A stretch of DNA of 60,000 nucleotides, from assembly GCA_903813345.2 (NCBI GenBank), contig CAIIXF020000009.1:10598030-10658029 (forward strand), written 5' to 3'. The translations under genes and the position numbers were made by a program. The notes beneath the pieces are model-generated. The model did not search any database. It was not told where the DNA came from and saw only the letters and a program-made list of their open reading frames with translations. Below are positions 1 to 11,700 of this stretch, piece by piece (the first letter of the stretch is position 1; the number at the start of each line of letters is the position of its first letter). This DNA comes from Owenia fusiformis (Eukaryota > Annelida > Polychaeta > Sabellida > Oweniidae).

Positions 1-562
1 GTCTTATATTGTCTATGTGTTACTAGATTTACAGGGGTGTCCAATATAAATGATCCCCTTAATTTATTCCTACAAATTCCAAGGACTGTAATATCATATT
101 ATCACTTAAAATAATTTGATTCCCAATAAAATGATACAAGTACAATATTCAATACATATGGAGATTAATTCTGGCAAAGTATTTCTTCTTTTTGGAAAAC
201 CTGGGTAAATATGCTAATTCCTAAATAACGTACCAAACATGTTCCAGAAAATAACTTGGGAAAGTTAAACCATGTTTTCAAAAATGCCTCTTATTCATTT
301 ATTTATTTATTCATTTAGATATACAGTTTTTTAACAGTGGCACTCTTACATTAAGGTGCATCTAATCGAAAAATATTGGTAATGCCATGTTGGTTAAAAA
401 CTAAAATGAGTCTTAAAAAGAATAAGAACATATATTTACTTAAAATCTCATTTAGAAAGCTTTTTACAAAGGAGTTGAATAAAACACCATATATATTTAG
501 TATATAATTCATCTGGAGACATAATTTCATTTTCATTTTTTAAAAAACTAATTTCTTTATAG

Positions 563-1260
563 AGGGTTACGGAGAGTCTAGAGATCATCCTGGATCTAGC
601 TGTAAAGACATTCAGCGAAAGAGAAGCGGAAATGAAAACCTGAAATCTGGAACATACTGGATTCGTTTCAATTCAACATACATTGTTGAAATGTTCTGTG
701 ACATGGAAACTGACAACGGAGGCTGGACATTAGTGTGGACTTATGGATTTAAGCATAAAAACCACTTCAGTTCAAAACGTAACTATGTTATCCCACGCCC
801 AAATTGGAATACGCGAATGTACGAGACAGATATCGCAGATGACATCTCTGTTACGCCACCAAAGAATATCACAACACCAGGTGCACTAAACTTCCCTTTA
901 TGGAAATCAATTGGTCAGGAATTTTTGATTACATCTAACGTGAATAACTGGTTTAGGTGTAGGCCGAATGGTGGAAATTTGGTAGAGATGGAATTTGGAC
1001 CAATCAGTTGTCACCTAGTGAAGATTACAACCAAATTGTGCGAAGTTCAAGGAGCAGTTCCATACCGGCTATCGAAAGAACCCTGTGGCCCTGCTTTGAG
1101 TGGAAGTGGGAACTTTTATTACTTTGAGGGTTGTGGGTATAGTGGACGAGGAACTGGGCCACCAGTACATGATCCATGTGGATATGGTACAATTTACGGG
1201 TACATCAGCTACCTGGATAAATTTCTAATTGAGGCACAAGGACATATTTTTATTCGCTAA
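563..1260 (+). CDS. Fibrinogen-like domain protein, 3'-terminal exon (partial)
   Basis: The exon opens after a TTTATAG acceptor (AG at 561-562) with two carried bases, then reads in frame from Gly-Tyr-Gly-Glu to a TAA ending at 1260, about 231 residues. An ATG at 691 lies inside the exon, so it is not the start. The reading frame has the fibrinogen-like N-terminal signature: Cys-Lys-Asp-Ile, then SGTYWI, then EMFCDMETDNGGWTLVWTY. About ten cysteines follow, suggesting a disulphide-rich extracellular domain. The second half is not a canonical fibrinogen C-domain (no recognisable calcium site), so it resembles the divergent fibrinogen-like proteins common in marine invertebrates. Upstream exons, with any signal peptide, lie left of the window. 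Possible poly(A) signals AATAAA occur at 1844 and 2114. Role (lectin, matrix or immune recognition) cannot be told. Confidence 0.8.
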
Positions 1261-1689
1261 TTCCTTCAATCTTACAACATGGGATATTTAAGGTTCTTAA
1301 TTAGGCTGAAAAGTTTAAAAATGTGAAAAAGATGGCTCTCACTATCACTATAAAATATTGACATTTGGCTGTATTGATAATTTAATTGTGAAGACAGAAT
1401 ACCAAGCTAAAATCTGCAATTTAATTCCCTTTTCAGTTATACAATTAAAAGGGTTAAATTACATGATTTAGCATTCACAGCAATAGATTTCAAATCAAAT
1501 ATAAACTTAAGTTACCCAAAGAGTCCAAATCATATCTATTCCATGTTTAGCAACTTCTACTATGACATTCAAAGCAAACGGTAAAATGCCAAATTTCTCA
1601 AGAAAAAAGTGAGATCTATCAGAATGCAAATCTTTTTAGTCAGAAGAATGGCCTTGATATCCCACTGTGCACAGAAGAAACAATATATT

Positions 1690-2110
1690 TATGTACTCAC
1701 AAATATTATAAATTACATTTATAATATATCAATGTACTCTCAAATATTATAAATTACATTTATGTGAAGGGCAGGGTAAAATCTGTTTTGTTGTTATCAT
1801 ACATCAATCTTTAAAAAGAAGCAACTTTTAACTTGTGAAAAACAATAAATGGTCAAGTAAACTGATTTAAGCCTTTTTAATATACACAATGTATGTTCTG
1901 TATATTTATTATTCTCCTTTTAGAAAATATAAACATTTTAATTAGTAACTTCTATGACATTACACTAATCACACTGAATGTGTATCATAAATATCTGAAA
2001 CTTATCAGCTTATGTAACATGTATATTGTACTACATACAATATGAGTGACATGTTTATTGTACTACATACAATATCATGTAACATGTGTATTGTACTTTT
2101 TAGTTTGACA
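1690..2110. repeat. Short tandem duplications downstream of the fibrinogen-like exon
   Basis: Two near-identical copies of a roughly 41-bp AT-rich unit (ATGTACTC..AAATATTATAAAT) lie at 1691-1764. About three copies of a second roughly 40-bp unit (TTGTACTACATACAATAT) lie at 2010-2100. Otherwise 1261-2249 is AT-rich and shows no convincing exon on either strand. Confidence 0.7.
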
Positions 2111-2249
2111 AAAAATAAAATACTAGTGAGTTTAATTTCTGGTTACCCTGTATTTTTTGAGTACCAGTTGACAAGGGCTTGAATAAAAGGAACTGTCTAA
2201 CCTGTCAAATGCCACTGGCTAAAAGTGTTCAAATTGGCAGGTGTTCCAG

Positions 2250-2450
2250 TGATCTCCCCAGGATATTTTCTCAGGTGGGTGCAAAAATTCTCATTTTCAC
2301 AATTCAAACCAAAATTGGTCAAAATATGCCGATTTTCCATAATTTTTCTCAAATTCAAGTGGGTGCAAATGGATTTTCAGGTGGGTGCAAGCTTATTTTC
2401 AAAATCTCATGTGGGTGCTGTGCCCACTTGCTTTAATACTGGGGAGATCA
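2250..2450. mobile_element. Small TIR element (MITE-like)
   Basis: Perfect 12-bp inverted ends, TGATCTCCCCAG at 2250-2261 and its complement at 2439-2450, bound a 201-bp segment. The segment holds the internal repeat GTGGGTGCAA four times. Overlapping ORFs of 83-85 codons here are repeat translations, not genes. No clear target duplication is visible, so the family is unassigned. Confidence 0.5.
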
Positions 2451-2654
2451 TTTGTTCACATATAAAGGTTCTTTAACATGGGAGTCTCTGAGAGGCCAAA
2501 AGGCATTCTCATGTCATAAATGCTCATTTAGTACTAATATCTACTGAAATAAGTACTCATTTAGCACTAAAATGCCATGAGCACTATTTTAGTACTTGGC
2601 ATATCTCCATGTATACACAACATTCTACAAAACATGTGACATGTATAGTCTTAC

Positions 2655-3698
2655 CTTTTTTCTGTTCTAAACCAGGATTGAGACATTTCTGTAGGAGATT
2701 CCATTTTTGCATGGTGACTGTATTTGCCTTCTTGTCAAATATACAATCCTGTAAAATATACAAGTATAATACATATACACTACCCAAAATTAAGGCCATT
2801 AATTTCTTCAAGCACCTTACGGAGTTGATTTCCAAAAGTGCATTCAGACTCAGAGAGAACATTTTTATTACTGTCTACATTTCATTTCTTGATAATTCCA
2901 CTAATTTCCATTCTATGCATATCGTGAATGAAAGTACATTATGTAAAATTTTGAAGATGATTGGTGCATATTTAATAAAATGCCTGCACCAGTCCTGTTA
3001 CTTTTGGAACACCCTGTACAAATCAAACCATGATGAACCTTACTGTTTTTCTTGAAAGTTACAAAACCTACCTCCCAATCTTCTAACGTGGTGACGCCTA
3101 TAAACACTGCCGCTATAATGTAGCACATTTTCCATATAAGGTAATCAGATCCATAGTAGGCGGCACCAACACCCAGTGATAACAGCGCTGCAATAGACAA
3201 TGATAGTCATTTTGTTGGCATAGCACAGTGTGGAGAGATTTCTCACTATCTTTCAGATTTCAAAATACATCAAAAGTTAAATCGTACATAACCTTTCAAC
3301 TATAATATCCAATTAAAAGTCTCTTAGCTAGATTGAAAACTTTAGATAAAACCATTCTATTTTTCATAGGGTTCTGCTTTTATATGTACAAGTATTTGTA
3401 ACTTCAAAGTGAGTGTAGAAATTAAAGCTTATAAATCATGAAATCAGTTTTGTATAAAAAACCTCCTACCTCATACCCATATATAATCTTTAAAATTGAA
3501 CCCTTCAATGACTGTATCATGTTCCACGTAGGTGGGTAGGTGGGTATGAGGTAGGAGGTTTATTATACAAAGCCCATGAAATCCAAAAAGTGCTATGTGG
3601 ATATACAAACCTATGACTGTGCTCCATGATCTGATACTAGGTTCCCGGCAGAGATGTAAAACCTCTGTTGTATTTTTCTTCACGTTAACATATCCCAT
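2655..3698 (-). CDS. CYBC1: CYBC1/EROS, cytochrome b-245 chaperone 1 (N-terminal exons, partial)
   Basis: Three minus-strand exons splice cleanly: 3698-3611 (ATG at 3698, a CAG acceptor at 3707-3705 implying an upstream 5'UTR exon), 3187-3072 and 2748-2655 (donor GTAAG). They encode about 99 residues. Conserved blocks are EPSIRSWSTVIG, GAAYYGSDYLIWKMCYIIAA, VTTLEDWE and IFDKKANTVTM, matching human EROS in order and spacing. Two hydrophobic segments (roughly residues 31-45 and 50-66) fit the family's ER-membrane hairpin. In vertebrates the protein stabilises the gp91phox-p22phox heterodimer of NADPH oxidase. The C-terminal half, expected after the good donor at 2654, was not found between 1 and 2654. 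It must lie left of the window, so that the fibrinogen-like exon is nested or interleaved, or it has been lost. Confidence 0.85.
3451..3569. repeat. 119-bp foldback element in CYBC1 intron 1
   Basis: Arms of about 28 bp form a near-perfect inverted repeat. The core CCTCCTACCTCATACCCA near 3462-3479 is matched by its complement at 3541-3558, and complementarity extends outward to TGTATA and TATACA. The 60-bp loop is unrelated. It would extrude as a hairpin and resembles a tiny MITE. Confidence 0.7.
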
Positions 3699-4059
3699 GA
3701 TTGTCTGAAACATGGAAACAACAGTTAATCTTTGGTGGCCTCCTCAAGAAAGAGATGCTCTTGTTGTGTTGTGCTATATGGGAGTTATGAATAGAAAAAG
3801 ACCTAGGGCATATTTAATACATTCTATTTCATAGATGTGCAAAGGGGGAAACTATGAAATATTGGCTGAATTACAAACTCAAAAAGTAAAGCGAACAACT
3901 GTGAGTGTGTGTGAGTGAGCAATAAGATTGCTAAAATGTTTGTAAATGTAAAAAATTGAATGGGATAAGAAACTAGAAAACAGCAACTGCACTGGGTAGC
4001 AAATCCCAATGAACATTATAACATATATGAACCTGTATTTGTCACAAAAAATATAAACA

Positions 4060-5130
4060 TCGGAAACATTAAAGAAGAAATTTTCGTTTTTAATCGCAAC
4101 AATTGAAAGCCCATGATCGCAATATTTGCGTGTAATATTTAACTTATTTCAACCGTCAAATTATTGGTACTTCTGGGCCAGTCAAACAGGGAATCCCTTT
4201 TTCAATCCAACCTTCATCTTGAAAAGTGATGGAATCTCTCTCGATCAAAAACGAAAATTTCTTCGTTCTGCCGATAAACCCAGACAATTGTGGATTCAAC
4301 TGCACGAAAAGAATGTTAAAATACCAATTGGAATCTATTGAAGTAGGTATCTTAAGTGTAAGGGGCGTAGATAATTCTCCCAAGTTGTAATCGTACAGGC
4401 AAAAGATTGGGCTCGTTCCAGGACTATAGTCCTGGCACGGGATAAGTATCTCTGAGCTGAACTAGAGTTCCCCATGACCACTTTTCAGAGTGGGTGTGGC
4501 ATCGTTGCCAAAGGTCTCACATAGTCTGAGCAGCATTCAGTGATGGTCTATAACAGTATTTAGAATAGATGGTGCTCACTCTGCTTTATTTATCGCATCC
4601 TAAACCCCTTTAGATTGTGGTCGTACGTGCGAATCATTGGTCAGTCAATGTTTTTACAAAGTTGGAGAAAATACTATGCATTGCACACCTAAATGACCTA
4701 CCTAGATACATTAGTATTTTAAAATTCTTTTTATGTTGTTAGATCACCAATTGTATGGGTTTATCGGCAGAATGAAGAGATTTTAGTTTTTACATCGGAA
4801 ATATATCAGCAATTTTCAAAATGTCGGAAGGGGAATTCCCCAGGGATTTCCCTTATGACTGGTGCATGCCGGGAACTGAATGGAGGAATTTGATGGTTGA
4901 AATAAAATAAATATTACATGCAAATACTGCTATCAAAAACGAAAACCTCTTCGTTCTGCCGATAAACCCACACAATTGGCGATTCAACTACATAAAAAGA
5001 ATTCTAAAATACTAAGGAATGTATCGAGGTAGGTCATTTAGTTGTGCAATGCGTAGTATTTTCTCCAACTTTGTAAAAACATTGTCTCACCAATGATTCG
5101 CGCATACGACCACAATCTAAAGTGGTCGTA
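4060..5130. repeat. Pair of related foldback repeats in the CYBC1-HEXD divergent spacer
   Basis: Segments 4613-4795 and 4930-5118 are long inverted arms, about 180 bp each. They share TTTAGATTGTGGTCGTACG-type ends and the GGGTTTATCGGCAGAA core. A more diverged relative lies at 4060-4420, partly in opposite orientation; its 4126-4206 piece matches the complement of 4835-4930. A perfect 18-bp palindrome CCAGGACTATAGTCCTGG sits at 4418-4435. ORFs of 71-75 codons here read through the repeat and are not genes. The rest of 3705-5789 shows no exon. Promoters of CYBC1 and HEXD should lie in this spacer, but no core motif is clear. Confidence 0.7.
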
Positions 5131-5789
5131 GAATTCGATAATGCTTTATGAGATATGAATTGAAAATTGTATTATCATCATAATATTCTCAAATAGGTTT
5201 TACTACTGTGTGTTTCATCCGAACAAAAAATACATCCTCACAGTATTTTCACAAACCCGTCTCTAGAAAGATGGCTTTGTGTAAATTAAGTAAATTCATC
5301 CATTCAATCCCCGGGGATTAACAACCCGGAAGATAAATTATTTGATGATTTATATGATAGATGAAGATTCTAAGCAGTAGCCACTAATCTGTGGAGATAT
5401 TTGGTAATTGATACTTACTAAATGATATATCTAGGATGCTACTATCATTATAGTGATGTTTTATATCCCATAAGTTGATGTTTTTTTGTAAAATTGTACA
5501 GAAAAGTAAATATTTTGAAAAATACGATGTAGGTCAAAAGCAGTCTTGTACTGAAATTATGATCTCTTCTGATTGGTCAATATTGAACGACCAAACATAG
5601 ATAAATATTCAAGGTCAAAATATCTATATAAAACAAATTAAAGTAGACAAATTCAAAGGCATATATAGAAATTACAATCTTTAGTTAAAAGTAGTCCTCA
5701 GAATTATAATTTTACCTGTTAAATATAAGTCAAATAAGGCGTTGAGTAATCTACTTCTGGTGTGTCATGCATCAATAGGGCTTGTCAAC

Positions 5790-8700
5790 ATGGAGCAACC
5801 TGTAAAACTAAAGCCTGAAAGAAGGTAATATAACATGGTAATTACTCCTTGTATAGAGTAGGATATGTACCCAGTGTATAGGGAATTGTTTTGTTTCAGT
5901 TTTTGGGAGTTGACAAATCTCTGGCATTGTTTTGATTTGGTATAATGCCTTCTGTAACTTTCATAGTAGCCTGGAGAAGAATCAAATCAATACCATTGAC
6001 ATTGAAAAGATGACATTTCTTCACTGGGAGTCAAGAGCACATAGAGCCATTTACACTTTTGTTTGGTATTAAAAGTCCAGAAGGGAAGAAACTTGAATTT
6101 ACCTCCTGGTCAGCAAAGCCATCTTGAAACAATAATAGCCAAGACTATAGTCTTCAAACACAGTTCATGCAAGGACAAGTGGTGAAATACATGTACTAAT
6201 TACTGGGTTTGTGTAAAAAGCTGGGTGACCGGGTGGCCAGGTGACCAGGTAGTAAACGTTCCTTGCAGGGTTACCAACTTTTCTTCAACATATTTACGTA
6301 ATCATTTTACAAAGAACCTGTAAGAGTCTGAATTTCTCTCTTTTCTTTTTTGAGGAGTTGAAGGAATTGGCATTTACTAGGTATCCATATCCTGATTTTA
6401 TCTAAATCATATTTTTTCAGGCTAGTGCACTTGGATTTGAAAGGGGCTCCACCCAATATATCCTATCTTCAAAAGGTATGCATTATCCTGGATAAAATAA
6501 GTTTAATACTGATTTTAACAAGGGGACTCAGAAAACTGTGTATGCTTATTCTTCCTTTTTTACATGCAGGTTACTATTTTCGAGTACATCATATTTATGA
6601 TAGATCCAGTCCGAGAACTATGAACAAGTTTATTTTGGCTGGTACTTTATTTGCCCCATAAAGATAGATACTGCATTTGCATTCAGATTATCTTCATATA
6701 TATGGTTGATTTGTTATTGTAGATCCTACCCTTACTGCAGTCATTTGGGGCAAATGGTTTACTTGTGGAATATGAAGACACATTTCCTTATCATGGGGAT
6801 TTACAGGACCTAGTCTCTAAGAATGCTTACAGGTGAGAATGAAAATGGTAATGCTATAAATAACAATGCTACTGTAACGACTAACGACCCTGGGCATCCT
6901 CCTCCGGGGAAAAATACGACTTGGAAAAGTGTTACAACACCACAAGGGTATTTAGTGAAGTGTTCAAGTTGATAGGTTTTACTCTGTACAACATGCACAT
7001 AATTCCTGCGTTCATTTCTTTTAGTAAATCTGAAGTGGTTCAACTGCTGGATCTTGCCAAGTCTCATAACATGACAGTCATTCCTCTTGTACAGACATTT
7101 GGACATTTTGAGGTATGTGCAGTAATCAATCTCCAATATTTGTAAATGTATTTGTGAAATGTACAAGTAAAAGGGATGTCTGTTTATTGTCATGCATTAC
7201 TCTGTGGAGAGGCCATTTCATAGTTGTTAATGTTTCAGTATTTTTCTTATTACAGTTTGTTTTGAAGCATGAAAAGTTCCAACATTTAAGGGAACACCCA
7301 AAGTTTCCAATGACGTTGTGCCCTAATCATAAAGGTATGTACTGTAGCCTTTGTATTTCACATTTCATTGTAGACTTTGCAATTAACATTTCATTGTAGA
7401 CTAGGAAATAACATTTCAACAAAACTTCTACACTGTATAACGAGACCAATCAATTAGAATCTCATCGCATAATGATATCAACACTTTTAAAATACAAAGT
7501 TAATTTTGTTGTTGTTTGCCTCTCCCCTGTTTCAAAACTTGAGAAGTAGGTAATTTTTCATTCACATTACTCATTTATCACAAATGAAAAGTCACAGTAT
7601 TGGCTTATGAGTACATTTCTTTTTAACTGGAATATTACCATTGATGTTTCTTCACAGGTGCTGCCATCTTTTTAATCCCTGAATTTAATTGCTACACTTA
7701 AATAAAAACACTCATTTTATCACCTTGAACCACTTGGACACCAACTCTAATACCCAACAATTAATCTAGAACTAAAACTAACTCAGCTTTCATAAGATCT
7801 CTGACAGTCCATACTTTTTCAGCAGATATATTCACCGGGTATAGTCAATAAGTTATACGAAAAAGTCCATCATTCTAGGTGATGTATCTCTATTGTACTA
7901 AATAGAATTTTTATTGTCTCCAGATTCCCTAGCAACAGTGCAGGCAATGGTAGACCAGGTTCTCGAGATGCATCCAGACATCAGCTGGTTTCACATAGGA
8001 GCAGACGAGGTAAGAGAAAACCTGTCTTATCTGAACGCCATTGGGACTTTCACGGTAATTGTCATATTCAATTTAGAGCCAATTTCCAATATTCATCACT
8101 GTGTATTTCGTTTTATTTGTAGGTGTTTGATTTGGGTGTTTGCGAGAAATGTCGATCCAAGCTAGTAGAGAATGGGTCCAAGGCTCATCTTTTCTTCAAG
8201 CATATAAAGAATGTACTGGATTACATCAAGAGGAAATATCCACATTTGAATCTGATTATGTGGGATGACATGTTTAGAACTGTTGATACAAAAACACTAA
8301 AAGGTAATCAGGATTTGAGGAGCTGTCCATCTGTCTGTTCCTCCCTCCTTTTCTCTCATTTTCTCTGTCCTTGTGATAGGTCAAATACCAGTTGACAGAT
8401 TTGCTTCAAATTGTTTTATTAGTTTATGCCTTAAGGGACCTCTGCTTTTGAGTGAAACATTGATAATGGCCGCTCAATTCAAACTTGCCACATTTTCACA
8501 AAGAAATGAAAGAAATTTTTGATATCTCAAATACCAAGTTAGATTTTTTCACAGTTCCTACAAATTTTAAAAGGTATGAAGTTTTAGAACTTATTTAGAA
8601 CTTTTGTGTAGTCATGTTCAAAAAATATCAACTGATCCATATCAAAAGTGCCTGGCAAATGACCAGTGGACTGGCCCTTTGCTCAAGCCCTGCTTGTTTC

Positions 8701-11700
8701 ATTCTTGAACTCCCATGAAAGGTCAAGACAGCTGTATTGTATTATCATCTTCAAAACTATAAATTATCTATCATACTCAGAGATTAGTAATCACTACTAC
8801 CCTGGGGTTCCTCAACAGAAATTTCTTGAAGTCATGAATTCGTAAATCAATTGTAACCATGGATATAATGACATCATAGTTCGAGAACAAGGGACTATAC
8901 AAATTTTTACTTTACAAGTTTCTGTGAATGCTCCCCGTTTCATTCCTATTTGAAAAGTAGCCAACCTTTTGAATGAGATCACCTTTTACAGATGCTGGTA
9001 TTGGAGAGTTGGTGGAGCCAATGGTTTGGCAGTACCTTGACAGGTTGGTCTTACCTGAGGATCTGTGGTCAAGATATTCTGCTGTATTTCCCAATATATG
9101 GGTTGGAACTGCATTTAAAGGTATGGTTTATGGCATTAGTAAACATCTCTGTTACTTGATATGTACAATTATTGTTTTGGATGCAAAGGTTCCTGGACTT
9201 TTGCACTGAATCTTTGTAACATTTCTTTAAGTGCCCAAGATGCTACATGTAGGTGCTTCCACATTAAATAATCCAGACGTGTTACATTTGAGGTTCTACA
9301 AGGGTTGCCGCCATTTTAAATGATCTGGATATGTCAAATTCAAAGTTCTTCAGGGGCTGCCACATTAGATAATTCAGAGAGGTTATAGTGACCTTTTTAC
9401 AGGGGTTGCCACGTCAAATAATTCAGATGTGTTACATTTGAGGTTTTACAGGGGCTGCCACATTAAGTTACCAAGATATTTTACAATTGAGGTTTTACAA
9501 GGGCTGCCATATTAAATGATCTAGATATGTTAAATTCAACGTTCTTAATTAAGGGCCTGCGACAATATAATCCTGATATGTTACATTTAAGGTTTTACAG
9601 GGGCTGCCATATTAGATAATTCAGATTTGTTATATTTACTGTTTTACAGGGACTACCAGTCATTATCCAGATGTTACATTTGAGGTTTTTCAGGGGCTGC
9701 CACATTGAATGATCCAGATGTGTTACATTCAGTTTTACAGGGGCTGCCATATTTAGTAATCTGGATATGTTATATTTAACATTCTACAAGGCCTAGGGGC
9801 TGCCACATTAGATAATCCAATGAGTAACATTAAGTAATCTGGATATGTTACATTCCAGGTGCTACAGGGGCTGCCACATTTGCCACCAACATTGCATACC
9901 ACATTGAAAACCATAAACAATGGCATAAAGTCATGGAACTAGAGAAATCAAGATTCCAGAATTTCAGAGGATACGCTTTTACAGGCTGGCAGAGGTATGT
10001 GGCCAAAGAGGAATGGTGCAATTAGATTGGGCCATAAGAAGTTGATCCTTTGTTTTGCCCCTTTGTCCTGGTAAAATCCAAATCTTTCAAGCGTACAAGG
10101 AAAACAAACACAAACTGCACGCACAGGGATGCAAAACAAAGAATCAACTTCTTATGGCCTTAAGTTGAAATCTTATGCCAAAATACCCCTGATATATCTT
10201 GTTCTTATTGCCAAATATACATGAAGCAACTGGTTCATGATCAAGTTCTCAGTAATGAATTATATAAATAGGTGCTGGTAGGTAGTTACCAGTGTCGCCA
10301 CTGTCAGTTTCAATTTTGAATATTTAATGATAAAAATCACGATTATTTCTACTTGCGATTTTGCTATTGTGTTTCTTGATTGACTCTGATTGATTAATTG
10401 TTTTCTGCTTAGGTATGACCACTATGCCACCTTGTGTGAACTTCTTCCCGCCGGTCTTCCCTGCTTGGCCCTATGTCTTGAGATAATGAAAACAGGTGCG
10501 GTATTGTAACAAAGATGGTCAAGGAAAGGAAGGGGGTTAAAACTGACTCAGAAATAGGGAGAGGGTTATCACTGAAATGCATATTTGCTCTTGGGGATTA
10601 ATCATTCAATTTAATTGTAACTTTACATAAGACCATCCATGTCACTTCACACCTCTAGGAAACCAACTGTAATAAAGATAAGTACTTTGAGCTAGTGGGT
10701 TTCCTGGAGTGGTCGGAGGTCTCCCCTTGCTTTGAACCCATGTTTTTATTGTATATTCGATTATTTATCCATTTGGCCCAGTGCCAGTTGGCTTTATGCC
10801 CAGTTGGCCTGGTGCCAGTTGGCTATTTGCCAACCTGGCTCTTTGCCAAAAACAGGCTGTATATAAATAAGAATTGTGTAGCCTCAGTGAAGTTGATTTT
10901 AGAGTTGATTAGAGACAGTGTGATTTTGCAGAGTAAGATTCAGTTGTTGAGTTTTAGAGTATAATCAGTCGGTTACAACCAGGAAATTACTTAGGACATG
11001 TAAAGTTATATTAATCAATGAACAATAAAAGAAATAGAAATCAAACTAACATTTTATGTTACTGCCACTAGACGACACGAGCCACAACATTATATTTTAT
11101 GACAATAATTTGTTACATTGGTGCCGTTGCCAGGATTTTATAGATATATTTTCTTAAAAACGAATCTGGGAGCCTTCTGTTAGAAAGTGAACACAACTCA
11201 TAAAATGGAGGACTCGGTTATCAATACTAGGATTACCGAATTAGGAACTAAAATAAAAGTATTAACTGAAAATGAAACCAAAGAATTGAAGGAAGCAAAT
11301 GACCTATTTGAAGAATTGTACGAATTTCCTAAACAGCAGAGGATTAGGTAGTAGGATTAGGTACAAAGTAGGGGGAGAATGTAACAAAGATGGTCAAGGA
11401 AAGGAAGGGGGTTAAAACTGACTCAGAAATAGGGAGAGGGTTATCACTGAAATGCATATTTGCTCTTGGGGATTAATCATTCAATTTAATTGTAACTTTA
11501 CATAAGACCATCCATGTCACTTCACACCTCTAGGAAACCAACTGTAATAAAGATAAGTACTTTGAGCTAGTGGGTTTCCTGGAGTGGTCGGAGGTCTCCC
11601 CTTGCTTTGAACCCATGTTTCAATGTAACAAATTATTGTCATAAAATATAATGTTGTGGCTCGTGTCGTCTAGTGGCAGTAACATAAAATGTTAGTTTGA

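Noticed and set aside
4126-4383. Overlapping 71- and 75-codon ORFs in the spacer
   Set aside because: Read-through of a foldback repeat, on both strands, without protein-like composition.
10695-10964. 89-codon [14 protein letters not shown]... repeated in several LTRs
   Set aside because: It lies across U3/R of the LTR, spans the TATA box and owes its length to short CCAGTTGGC repeats; it is conserved only because the LTR is.
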